29,379 bases of DNA from Chthonomonas sp. UBA2391 (GTDB lineage Bacteria > Armatimonadota > Fimbriimonadia > Fimbriimonadales > Fimbriimonadaceae), in the NCBI GenBank assembly GCA_002343825.1, contig DDSL01000151.1:1-29379 (forward strand), written 5' to 3'. The notes below the pieces were generated by a model. The model saw only the letters and a program-made list of their open reading frames with translations, did not search any database and was not told the origin of the DNA. Shown here piece after piece: positions 14,438 through 21,797 of the stretch (the first letter of the stretch is position 1; each line of letters opens with the position of its first letter). Both the position numbers and the translations under genes were made by a program.

Positions 14438-16051
14438 ATGAGCTTTCGCCTCTTTCTCGTCAGCGACCATGTCGAAGTCGAAGCGGGTGGCAGCATGCCG
14501 CTCGCGTTCGAACTCGTCAACCAGGGCGAAGAATCCGAGATGTACGAGATCACGGTCGAGGGGCTGGACCCCGAATGGTTCGCGATTCCCAACCCGACTC
14601 CCCGGCTGGATCCGGGAGAATCCCAGCGGGAAGGTGTGCTGCTCAAGCCGCCCCGAACCAACGAGAGCGTCGCCGGTGACTACCCGTTCCTGGTGCATGT
14701 GCGGTCCCTAAGCACGGGGGAATCAAAGGAGGTTCCGGCCAGTCTTTCGATCAAGCCCTTCCACAGCATTAGCCTCACGGCAAGTCCTAAGAAGGGGCTG
14801 GTGACGCCCTCGAAGCGGGTGGCCGAATTTCGAGTGACGGCGCTGAACCTCGGAAACGGCGAACACGAACTCCAGCTATTTGGCACCGACACGGATGACG
14901 AGGTCGAATTCAATTTTTCCCAGGAGCGGATCACGGTTGGGCCGGGCCAAGAAAAGAGTGTCGTCCTTACCGCGACTCCGAACCGTCGGCCGCTCCTCGC
15001 CAACAGCCGGCTCTATGGACTCTCGATCACGGCCCGCAGTGTCACGACTCCGAGCGTTAGCAGCACGACCAGCGCCCAGATCGAACAACGCGCGGTCGCC
15101 TCGCCCGGGGCTTTCGCCGCGATTCTGTTGGTCTTAGCGCTGATCGGAGGCTGGATCCTGAGTTTCCCAAAGCCGCCCTTGCTAGAAGAATTGATTCTCA
15201 GCCAGAACCGCATCCAGCTTGGCAATACAGTGCGGATCGACTGGCGAGCGAGCAATGCCAAGAAGGTTGAGCTGATCATCGACGGCGAGCCAAAGCCCCA
15301 GCTGGCCTTGGTCGGAGCCTTAGAGTTCAAACCCACCCAGGCTCGAACCTATGAGATCGAGGCCTACGCCCTCGACGGCAGAAACCGCAGTCCCCTCGTG
15401 AAGCGGACCCTGACGGTCGATGCTCCGCCCGAAGTCCCCGTTCCGCGGATCTTGGCCTTTGACGCTCAGCAAGACACCGTCAACGTGGGTGGAAAGGTGC
15501 GGCTGGAATATTCGATCAATGACGCGGTCGTTCGCCTGACGCTCTTTCCCAACAATCTCGTCTTGGACCCTCGAGTCCGAAGCAACATGATCGAGGTTCC
15601 GGCCGAGATCGAGGGGCCGATTACCTACCGGCTGGTAGCGGAAAATTCGGCCGGAAGTCTCGATACCCGTGAAACGACGGTTACCGTAGAGAAGCGAAGT
15701 GGCGCAAAAATAGTGGTGTTCCGTGCGACGGAAACCGAAGTCGAACCCGAAGGTGGGTCGGTGCGCCTGAGTTGGACTGTTACTGAGGCGATTCGAGTGG
15801 AGCTCTTGGTCAACAAGGCGATCCAAGAGTTTCCGCCCGAGTCTTCGGGAACGGAGCTCTCGGTGACCGAAGAAACGACCTTGGTTCTCCGCGCCTTTGA
15901 CCGGCAGGGACTCCTGGTGGAATCCAAACCGATCCGGATCAAATTGAAGAAACCGCCCGAGCCCACCCCGGAAGATCCGGCAGAGGGGACCCCGGACCAG
16001 AATCAACCACTGGATCCGGCGCCCGAAAAGCCCCCCGGAGCTCGTGGATAA
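14438..16051 (+). CDS. Single-pass membrane protein with Ig-like repeats
   Basis: The product has 537 residues. There is no N-terminal signal peptide. Residues 1-215 contain two beta-sandwich units of the NEW3/COG1470 kind (GGSMPLAFELVNQGEESEMYEITV; LDPGESQ; PGQEKSVVLT). One membrane helix is at about 225-243 (AAILLVLALIGGWILSF). Three Ig-like repeats follow, each with a 'G-x-VRL-x-W/Y' strand (NTVRIDWRAS, GKVRLEYSIN, GSVRLSWTVT), at about 255-505, then a Pro/Glu-rich tail. The helix without signal suggests that the N-terminal half faces the cytoplasm and the repeats the periplasm, or the reverse. It is 12 bases upstream of purH, so co-transcription is likely, although no functional link is evident. 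The start at 14438 follows a TACAAT box; the frame upstream overlaps the divergent gene. Function is unknown. Confidence 0.7.
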   Translation: MSFRLFLVSDHVEVEAGGSMPLAFELVNQGEESEMYEITVEGLDPEWFAIPNPTPRLDPGESQREGVLLKPPRTNESVAGDYPFLVHVRSLSTGESKEVPASLSIKPFHSISLTASPKKGLVTPSKRVAEFRVTALNLGNGEHELQLFGTDTDDEVEFNFSQERITVGPGQEKSVVLTATPNRRPLLANSRLYGLSITARSVTTPSVSSTTSAQIEQRAVASPGAFAAILLVLALIGGWILSFPKPPLLEELILSQNRIQLGNTVRIDWRASNAKKVELIIDGEPKPQLALVGALEFKPTQARTYEIEAYALDGRNRSPLVKRTLTVDAPPEVPVPRILAFDAQQDTVNVGGKVRLEYSINDAVVRLTLFPNNLVLDPRVRSNMIEVPAEIEGPITYRLVAENSAGSLDTRETTVTVEKRSGAKIVVFRATETEVEPEGGSVRLSWTVTEAIRVELLVNKAIQEFPPESSGTELSVTEETTLVLRAFDRQGLLVESKPIRIKLKKPPEPTPEDPAEGTPDQNQPLDPAPEKPPGARG

Positions 16052-16063
16052 AGAGAGAGAAAT

Positions 16064-17599
16064 ATGAAGCCCCGTGCACTGCTATCCGTAACTGATAAGA
16101 CTGGACTCGTTGACTTTGCCCGGGGTCTCTCCGCTCTTGGCTTTGACTTGCTGAGCACCGGCGGCACGGCGAAAGCCCTGCGCGAGGCAGGCATGAAGGT
16201 GACCGACGTCGCCGAGGTCACTGGGTTTCCCGAGATGCTCGATGGGCGGGTCAAGACCCTCCATCCCAAGATCCACGGTGCCTTGCTTGGGGACCGGTCG
16301 AATGAATCCCACCTGTCCCAGATGGCCGAAGCTGGGATCTCTCCCATCGACCTGGTCTGCGTCAATCTCTATGCCTTTGAGCAAACCGTCCGCGAGCCGC
16401 ACACGCTGAAGCAAGCCATCGAGTCGATCGACATCGGCGGTCCAGCGATGATCCGCGCGGCAAGCAAGAATGGCCTCCATGTGACGGTCGTGGTCGATCC
16501 TCAGGACTATGACCGCGTCCTATTCGCCATCGAATCGGGGAAGGTCGAAGAGATGCGGCCCGAGCTCATGGCCAAGGCTTTTCGGCTGACGGCCTACTAT
16601 GACTCGATGATCTCTCGCTATCTAACTCGGGTTGCTGGAGTGCAGGACTATCCGAGCGAGCTCACGTTCGGCTTTCGGCGATCCTTGACCATGCGCTACG
16701 GAGAAAATCCCCACCAGATGGCCGCGCTCTATCGGGATCCGATGTCCCATCCCGGCCTCGGAGAGAGCGAGATTCTCTGGGGGAAAGAGTTAAGCTACAA
16801 CAACATTCTCGACGGCGATGCCGCTTGGGAGTTGGTCTGCGACCTGCCGGAAGGAAGCTGCGCGATCATCAAGCACGGCAACCCTTGTGGAGCCGCCACT
16901 CATGAAGACCTCGGGGAAGCCTATCGACTTGCTCGTAAAGCCGATGAAGTTTCTGCCTACGGTGGAATCGCGGCCTTCAATCGACCGATTGATAAGGCCG
17001 CCGCGGAGGCGATGACGGAGAAAGGCAACTTCCTCGAGATGATCATCGGGCCGGAAGTCGAAGATGAAGCTCTCGAAATCATCAAGGCCCGCAGCGGCTG
17101 GGGACAATATGTTCGAGTCCTCAAGGCTCCCGTTCCCCCTTCGAGCATCGAGCTTTCGCTCCGCACCGTCCGGGGTGGAGTCCTCGTGCAAACCACCGAC
17201 GAAGAGTTGACGGCGGATTGGCGAGTGGCCACCGAGCGGGTTCCGAGCGAAGTCGAATGGGAATCGCTCCGGTTCCTCTGGTCCGTGGTCAAGCACGTGA
17301 AATCCAATGCCATCGTCGTCGGCAAGGGTAACCGACTTCTCGGCGTGGGAGCGGGGCAGATGAACCGCGTGCGTTCGGTCCGGTTGGCCATCGAACAAGC
17401 CGGAGAGGAGGTCTCGGGGGCTGCCTTGGCCAGCGATGCTTTCTTCCCATTTCCGGATAGCATCGAAGAGGCGGCCAAGCATGGAATCACGGCGGTGATT
17501 CAGCCCGGCGGAAGCAAGCAAGACCCCGCAGTGATCTCAAAAGCGAACGAACTCGGTATCGCAATGGTTCTTACTGGGGTAAGGCACTTCCGACATTAG
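16064..17599 (+). CDS. purH: Bifunctional AICAR transformylase / IMP cyclohydrolase
   Basis: The product has 511 residues and catalyses the last two steps of de novo purine synthesis: formyl transfer from 10-formyl-tetrahydrofolate to AICAR, then ring closure to IMP. The N-terminal MGS-like cyclohydrolase domain covers 1-~185: ALLSVTDKTGLVDFARGL, STGGTAKALREAG, GFPEMLDGRVKTLHPKIHG. The C-terminal transformylase domain includes FRRSLTMRYGENPHQ and IIKHGNPCGAA, with the catalytic Lys-His pair at 270-271, and SDAFFPFPDS near the end. Length matches the family. GAGAG lies just before the ATG. It follows the Ig-like gene by 12 bases and precedes the small Gly-rich gene by 53. Confidence 0.97.
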   Translation: MKPRALLSVTDKTGLVDFARGLSALGFDLLSTGGTAKALREAGMKVTDVAEVTGFPEMLDGRVKTLHPKIHGALLGDRSNESHLSQMAEAGISPIDLVCVNLYAFEQTVREPHTLKQAIESIDIGGPAMIRAASKNGLHVTVVVDPQDYDRVLFAIESGKVEEMRPELMAKAFRLTAYYDSMISRYLTRVAGVQDYPSELTFGFRRSLTMRYGENPHQMAALYRDPMSHPGLGESEILWGKELSYNNILDGDAAWELVCDLPEGSCAIIKHGNPCGAATHEDLGEAYRLARKADEVSAYGGIAAFNRPIDKAAAEAMTEKGNFLEMIIGPEVEDEALEIIKARSGWGQYVRVLKAPVPPSSIELSLRTVRGGVLVQTTDEELTADWRVATERVPSEVEWESLRFLWSVVKHVKSNAIVVGKGNRLLGVGAGQMNRVRSVRLAIEQAGEEVSGAALASDAFFPFPDSIEEAAKHGITAVIQPGGSKQDPAVISKANELGIAMVLTGVRHFRH

Positions 17600-17652
17600 T
17601 CCGATGGTGCAATAATGGACGGATGGACTCGTTGGAGTCTTGAGACGGATCG

Positions 17653-18009
17653 ATGAAGCAAAACGACTGGATTTTGGTGGCCGTATGTTTGGTGGTCTCG
17701 CTGATCATCGGCGGAGTCGCATTCTCGCAGGCTCGTCAGCCCGAGACCCCTGCTCCGCCCGAAACGATTCCGACCAACGCCGTCTCGATTCCTACTGTGC
17801 CGATGGTTTATGCCAACGGGCTGCCCAATGCCGGTAAGGGTCCCGAGGGTGCAGAAGGCGGATTCGAGTCGGGTGGCGGCGGTGCCGCCCCGGGCGGTGC
17901 TGGCGACGAAGGTGCCAACCCGTTCGGCCCAGGGGCTGGCGGTGGAGCTCCGAGCAATGCGGCAAATAGCATCAGCCAAGGCCAAACTCAGGCCGCAGGC
18001 GGAGGCTAG
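17653..18009 (+). CDS. Small membrane-anchored Gly/Pro-rich protein, unknown
   Basis: The product has 118 residues. It has one N-terminal hydrophobic helix (WILVAVCLVVSLIIGGVAF, about 6-24), a Pro/Thr-rich stretch (25-50) and a Gly/Ala-rich low-complexity tail (60-118) ending in Gly. It is either a bitopic membrane protein or an uncleaved signal anchor with a disordered periplasmic tail. I do not recognise a family. It lies between purH and mreB in a same-strand run, 50 bases before mreB, which suggests an envelope role. An AATAAT box at 17611-17616 could be a -10 for it and the mre genes. Low complexity makes homology calls unreliable. Confidence 0.6.
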   Translation: MKQNDWILVAVCLVVSLIIGGVAFSQARQPETPAPPETIPTNAVSIPTVPMVYANGLPNAGKGPEGAEGGFESGGGGAAPGGAGDEGANPFGPGAGGGAPSNAANSISQGQTQAAGGG

Positions 18010-18059
18010 GTCGGTTTGCATCGGTCTATAGTCAGGCCTGAGCAAGGGAAGTTTTTGAG

Positions 18060-19124
18060 ATGAGACGGAACGGATCTTCGCGGTCGTTGGCGTCTCTCTT
18101 TGCCGGATTTCGACGCGATATCGGCATTGATCTTGGGACGGCCAATACGCTGGTCCAGGTCAACGGGCGTGGAATTGTCCTGCGCGAACCAAGCGTGGTA
18201 GCGGTCAACAAGGAGACCGGGCAGGTCTTGGAAGTTGGCTCGGCGGCCAAGCGGATGCTCGGTCGAACTCCGGCGAGCATCGTCGCCTCCCGTCCGCTGA
18301 AGGATGGCGTCATCGCGGACTACATCCAGACCGAAGCGATGCTCCGGCACTTCATTCGCGCCACCGGCAGGGGACCGAGTTTATTCGTCACCGTTGTGGT
18401 CGGAATTCCGAGTGGAGTCACCGAAGTCGAGCGACTTGCCGTGATTGAGGCGAGCCGCAAGGCGGGGGCCAATAAGGCCTACGTGATCGAAGAGCCGATG
18501 GCCGCCGCAATCGGAGCCGGGATGCCGATCGACGAGCCGATTGGTAACATGATTGTGGACATTGGGGGAGGGACGACCGAGGTCGCCGTCATCTCGCTCG
18601 CTGGCATCGTGCACTCGCGGTCGGTCCGGATCGCCGGGGACGAATTGGATGAGTCGATCGCCAACTACGTCCGCCGTGCCTATAACCTCTACATCGGGGA
18701 ACGAACCGCCGAGCAAGTCAAGATCGAGATTGCTAGCGCCTATAAGCTCGAACAAGAGCTCTCCATGACGATCAAGGGGCGAGACATGGTCACCGGTCTT
18801 CCGCGCAGCGCCGTGATCCGGAGCGAGGAAGTCCGCGCCGCCATCGCCGAACCCGTGAACACCATCGTCGAAGCGATCAAGCTCACTCTCGAAGCGACTC
18901 CGCCAGAACTCGCCGCCGACGCCATGAACAATGGCATCATGCTCGCGGGTGGCGGAGCGCTCCTGCGCGGCCTTGATACGCTGATCCATCAGGAAACGGG
19001 CATGCCGGTCCGGATTGCGGAGAACCCACTGGATTGTGTCGTGCTCGGGACGGGCAAAATGCTCGAAGCCATGCATGACAATCCGGCGATTCGCCGCACT
19101 CTGGAGAAAGCATCGAGACCGTAG
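18060..19124 (+). CDS. mreB: Rod shape-determining protein MreB
   Basis: The product has 354 residues. This bacterial actin forms membrane-bound filaments that guide sidewall peptidoglycan synthesis. The phosphate-1 loop IGIDLGTANTLVQV is near residue 20, followed by EPSVVAV and GVIADYIQTEAMLRHFI. The phosphate-2/adenosine motifs IVDIGGGTTEVAVIS (about 163-177) and LAGGGALLRGLD are intact. A basic N-terminus (RRNGSSRSLASLFAGFRR) may help membrane contact. A weak AGGGA precedes the ATG by about 12 bases, and TATAGT at 18027-18032 could be a -10. The last codons overlap the likely start region of mreC. Confidence 0.97.
   Translation: MRRNGSSRSLASLFAGFRRDIGIDLGTANTLVQVNGRGIVLREPSVVAVNKETGQVLEVGSAAKRMLGRTPASIVASRPLKDGVIADYIQTEAMLRHFIRATGRGPSLFVTVVVGIPSGVTEVERLAVIEASRKAGANKAYVIEEPMAAAIGAGMPIDEPIGNMIVDIGGGTTEVAVISLAGIVHSRSVRIAGDELDESIANYVRRAYNLYIGERTAEQVKIEIASAYKLEQELSMTIKGRDMVTGLPRSAVIRSEEVRAAIAEPVNTIVEAIKLTLEATPPELAADAMNNGIMLAGGGALLRGLDTLIHQETGMPVRIAENPLDCVVLGTGKMLEAMHDNPAIRRTLEKASRP
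19103..19106 (+). promoter_or_regulatory. Shine-Dalgarno GGAG placed 5 bases before an ATC codon (candidate mreC start)
   Basis: GGAG inside the last codons of mreB is followed by AAAGC and then ATC at 19112, which is in frame with mreC. This is normal spacing for initiation. No ATG, GTG or TTG exists in this frame between the stop at 19076 and the GTG at 19202. Confidence 0.4.
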
Positions 19125-19927
19125 AGCGAATCCGCATATCAGACTGGGTTTGGCTCCTCGTCGTCATCGTCATCGGCGCAGCCCTGGGGCGGTGGCAGAA
19201 CGTGAGTCGAGCCAACGGCCGCCTCGATCCCATCAGCCAATCGCTCCAGACCATGCTCACGGCCGGGGGTGCTCCGATCCGCTCGACGTTGCAGTGGTCG
19301 AGTGATCTCACCGAGGGCGTCCGAAATGGACCGTCACTGGTCCGAGAAAATCGATCGCTGAAGGACCAACTGGCGGCCACCCGGCTTTATGTCGAACAGA
19401 ATTCCTCGCTGAAGGACCAGGTGCGAGAGCTCCAAGGGCTGCTGGCGATCCCGCCGGTCCCCGGGCGCAGCTGGGTGGGGGCCCGAGTTTTGGCCTATAG
19501 CCCCCACGAGCGGCGGATATTGATCTCGGTCGGCAGTCGAGATGGGATCAAACCGATGACGCCCGTCGTTGCGGGCACTGGTTTGGTCGGCATCGTGAGT
19601 ACGGTTTCCGCCGGAACCAGCCAGATCAACTTGGTGATCTCGCCCCAGGTTCAGATAGGGGCCACGATCCGCCGTGGTCTCAACCCTACCGGATTGCTGA
19701 AAGGCGATGGCATCGCCTCGATGGTGATCGAGTACCTAGAATCGGCCTCCGACATCCGTGTTGGGGACCTCGTCGTGACGAGCGGGTTTAGTGAGATGAT
19801 CCCAGCTGGTATCCCGATTGGTGAAGTGGTGAACCGGAATGTCGACGCTCAATACGGCAGTCGGCGTGCCCTGGTCGCGCCGTTCGTCCTTCCTGGTGAC
19901 GTGCGCGAAGTGAGGGTTTTGCGGTGA
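19112..19927 (+). CDS. mreC: Rod shape-determining protein MreC (start codon non-canonical or uncertain)
   Basis: MreC is a bitopic periplasmic scaffold protein of the elongasome, linking MreB to PBP2/RodA. From the GTG at 19202 the protein would be 241 residues and lack a membrane anchor. In the same frame just upstream, DWVWLLVVIVIGAALGRW is an ideal MreC anchor helix, so translation must begin before it. The only candidates are rare codons: ATC at 19112 with GGAG 5 bases upstream (271 residues), ATC at 19130 or ATA at 19136. A coiled coil at about 75-110 contains a near-duplicate SLKDQ unit encoded by 14 identical bases at 19355-19368 and 19406-19419. The beta domain follows (WVGARVLAYSPHERRILISVGSRDG, VTSGFSEMIPAGIPIGEV). 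It overlaps mreB, and its TGA overlaps the GTG of mreD. Identity is firm; the start is inference. Confidence 0.85.
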   Translation: METVERIRISDWVWLLVVIVIGAALGRWQNVSRANGRLDPISQSLQTMLTAGGAPIRSTLQWSSDLTEGVRNGPSLVRENRSLKDQLAATRLYVEQNSSLKDQVRELQGLLAIPPVPGRSWVGARVLAYSPHERRILISVGSRDGIKPMTPVVAGTGLVGIVSTVSAGTSQINLVISPQVQIGATIRRGLNPTGLLKGDGIASMVIEYLESASDIRVGDLVVTSGFSEMIPAGIPIGEVVNRNVDAQYGSRRALVAPFVLPGDVREVRVLR

Positions 19928-20400
19928 GTTTCGGAGGGTGGGTCTTCTTTATTCTTGTGGGAGCTCCGCTTTCGGTGATCTTGCAAGACTCGCTGGCTCC
20001 ATCGCTCTCGATCTTGGGTGGTCAGCCTGACTTTCCCCTGCTTTTGATTTGTCTTTGTAGCCTCATGGCTCGTCCGGCGGGCGGTGCGGCCTTTGGAGGC
20101 TGGGTTGGTTTGCTCACCGGGTCTTTGGCGGGGGCCAACCTGACGCACTATGTCACGACCCGGGCGGTCACGGGGTTTCTCTCGGCTTGGGCCCGGGACA
20201 TTAACATCGACTTCAATGTGGCGGTGGCTTGCGTCGTAGCGGCAGTGGGGGTGATGATCGGTCAGGCGGGCCTGTTGTTCTTTGCCCCGACACCCGCCAT
20301 CGGAACGTTCATTCAAGCTACAATCATAAGTGCAATTTACAATGGCGTGGTTGCGGCTCCGCTCTACTGGGTGCTTCGCCGTTTCTCCAGCCGAAGATAG
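19924..20400 (+). CDS. mreD: Rod shape-determining protein MreD-like membrane protein
   Basis: The product has 158 residues and is almost wholly hydrophobic, with four to five predicted membrane helices (about 5-25, 35-68, 98-120, 130-152). The pattern QPDFPLLLICLCSLMARPAGGAAFGGWVGLLTG is typical of MreD (DFLLLxLxxxAlxxGxxxGxxxGfxxGLlxD), although the usual final Asp of that motif is replaced. The GTG start shares GTGA with the mreC stop, giving translational coupling. The position directly after mreC supports the assignment more than sequence alone, since MreD is poorly conserved. The function is an elongasome membrane component. Confidence 0.85.
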   Translation: MSFGGWVFFILVGAPLSVILQDSLAPSLSILGGQPDFPLLLICLCSLMARPAGGAAFGGWVGLLTGSLAGANLTHYVTTRAVTGFLSAWARDINIDFNVAVACVVAAVGVMIGQAGLLFFAPTPAIGTFIQATIISAIYNGVVAAPLYWVLRRFSSRR

Positions 20401-20406
20401 ATTCCC

Positions 20407-21660
20407 ATGAGTGGTCACATCAATGTTCTCGAAATGGCGCGCGAGCAGCTCGCCCATGCGGCCCAATACTTGGAGCTCGATTCCGGTCTTCACCATGTCC
20501 TTTCCCGGCCCAAGCGGCAGGTGATCGTCAACTTTCCGGTCGTCATGGATAACGGAGAGGTCGTGTGTTTCGAAGGGTTCCGCGTCCAACACAACACCAG
20601 TCGCGGCCCCACCAAGGGCGGAATTCGCTATCACCCCGAGGTTGATGTGGATGAAACAACTGCCCTCGCGATGTGGATGACCTGGAAGTGCGCAGTCGTC
20701 AACATTCCCTACGGCGGCGCAAAAGGTTCGGTCAAGGTCGACCGAAAGAAGCTGAGCCGACGAGAACTGGAGAAGCTCACACGCCGTTTCACCAGCGAAA
20801 TCAACTTGATCATCGGCGAACGCAGTGACATCCCAGCGCCGGATATCGGCACCGACGGAATGGTCATGGCTTGGATCATGGACACGATGTCGATGCAAGC
20901 GGGCTACACCGTCCCCGGCATCGTCACCGGTAAGCCGGTCGAACTTGGGGGTTCCGAAGGTCGCGTTGAGGCCACCGGACGTGGGGTCATCGTCGCGACC
21001 GAAGAGGCCGCCAAATATATGAACCTCGACCTCGGAAAGTCGCGGGTCGTGGTTCAAGGATTCGGGAACGTCGGATCCGTTGCGGCCCGAATTGCGGCCC
21101 AACACGGAGCCACCATCGTCGGCATCAGCGACGCCCGGGGTGGGATCTATAATCCGAAAGGTCTGCCGATCGAGGAGCTGTATCACAAGTATTCGGGTCA
21201 AGACGGCGGGATCCGCGAATTCAAGGACTGCGAGCACGTCAGCAACGAGGAGCTTTTGGAGCTCGACTGCGATGTGTTGTTGCCCTGCGCGATTTCGACT
21301 CAGCTCGTGAAGGAGAACGCGGACAAGATCAAGGCCCGGCTCATCGTCGAGGGAGCCAACGGTCCGACGACTCCCGAAGCCGACAACATCCTCAGCGACC
21401 GAGGTGTGACCGTGGTCCCCGACATCTTGGCCAACGCCGGTGGCGTCATTGTCAGCTACTTCGAATGGGTCCAAGACCTGCAGAACTTCTTCTGGGAAGA
21501 GCTCGAAGTCAACACTAAGCTCAGCCGGATCATGCGGCGTGCCTATACCGACGTCCACAACACGCGGGAGCACTACAAGACCGACATGAGAACAGCGGCC
21601 ATGATCATCGGGGTCAAGCGCGTCGCCGAGGCAACGGTCATGCGCGGCATCTTCCCCTAG
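20407..21660 (+). CDS. gdhA: Glutamate dehydrogenase (Glu/Leu/Phe/Val dehydrogenase family)
   Basis: The product has 417 residues and interconverts glutamate with 2-oxoglutarate and ammonia using NAD(P). The N-terminal substrate domain has GFRVQHNTSRGPTKGGIRYHP, MWMTWKCAVVNIPYGGAKG (catalytic-site Lys106) and DIPAPDIGTD. The Rossmann domain starts at VVQGFGNVGSVAARI and has Asp after the second strand (SDARGGIYNP), which favours NAD over NADP. Length matches the hexameric short class. The start is 6 bases after mreD with no Shine-Dalgarno. A 12-bp perfect hairpin follows the stop, so this is probably the last gene of the purH-mre run. Leucine or other amino acids as substrate cannot be excluded. 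Confidence 0.93.
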   Translation: MSGHINVLEMAREQLAHAAQYLELDSGLHHVLSRPKRQVIVNFPVVMDNGEVVCFEGFRVQHNTSRGPTKGGIRYHPEVDVDETTALAMWMTWKCAVVNIPYGGAKGSVKVDRKKLSRRELEKLTRRFTSEINLIIGERSDIPAPDIGTDGMVMAWIMDTMSMQAGYTVPGIVTGKPVELGGSEGRVEATGRGVIVATEEAAKYMNLDLGKSRVVVQGFGNVGSVAARIAAQHGATIVGISDARGGIYNPKGLPIEELYHKYSGQDGGIREFKDCEHVSNEELLELDCDVLLPCAISTQLVKENADKIKARLIVEGANGPTTPEADNILSDRGVTVVPDILANAGGVIVSYFEWVQDLQNFFWEELEVNTKLSRIMRRAYTDVHNTREHYKTDMRTAAMIIGVKRVAEATVMRGIFP

Positions 21661-21666
21661 ACCCCC

Positions 21667-21698
21667 TTGCTGGGTCCAGAGACTCTTGGACCCAGCAA
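21667..21698 (+). terminator. Strong hairpin after gdhA, without a U-tract
   Basis: TTGCTGGGTCCA (21667-21678) and TGGACCCAGCAA (21687-21698) form a perfect 12-bp stem with an 8-base loop, 6 bases after the stop. No T-run follows on either strand, so it is not a classical intrinsic terminator. It may be a U-less terminator, a 3'-end stabiliser, or a Rho-assisted site. Confidence 0.6.
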
Positions 21699-21732
21699 AC
21701 CAACTGCCCTTCTCAACCGTCTTATCGGTGCC

Positions 21733-21750
21733 CCCCTGCAAAAGCAGGGG
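21733..21750. promoter_or_regulatory. Palindrome CCCCTGC-AAAA-GCAGGGG upstream of the beta-propeller gene
   Basis: A perfect 7-bp inverted repeat around AAAA ends 10 bases before a TATACT box, so it covers the -35 region. It may be an operator or a second hairpin ending the upstream transcript. No T-run follows. Confidence 0.4.
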
Positions 21751-21760
21751 CGAAGCGCTC

Positions 21761-21766
21761 TATACT
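21761..21766 (+). promoter_or_regulatory. TATACT box, candidate -10 for the beta-propeller/dprA/nagA unit
   Basis: TATACT matches the -10 consensus at five of six positions, 31 bases before the ATG at 21798. There is no good -35; the palindrome occupies that place, which hints at activator- or repressor-controlled expression. Confidence 0.4.
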
Positions 21767-21797
21767 CAGGGATAACGAACCGAGTTCAACGCAATCC

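Noticed and set aside
14381..14698. N-terminal extension of the ceramidase-like protein
   Set aside because: It would overlap the divergent Ig-like gene; the added residues look like antisense translation, and family similarity begins after the ATG at 14380.
19076..19124. Programmed -1 frameshift fusing MreB to MreC
   Set aside because: The frames are related by -1, but no slippery heptamer is present in the overlap; GAG AAA GCA does not allow re-pairing. A rare start codon with a Shine-Dalgarno is simpler.
19849..21741. Leftward open frame of 630 codons opposite mreD and gdhA
   Set aside because: It covers strongly conserved mreD/gdhA on the other strand, is low in hydrophobic structure and has no family motif. 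Codon-phase shadowing explains its length.
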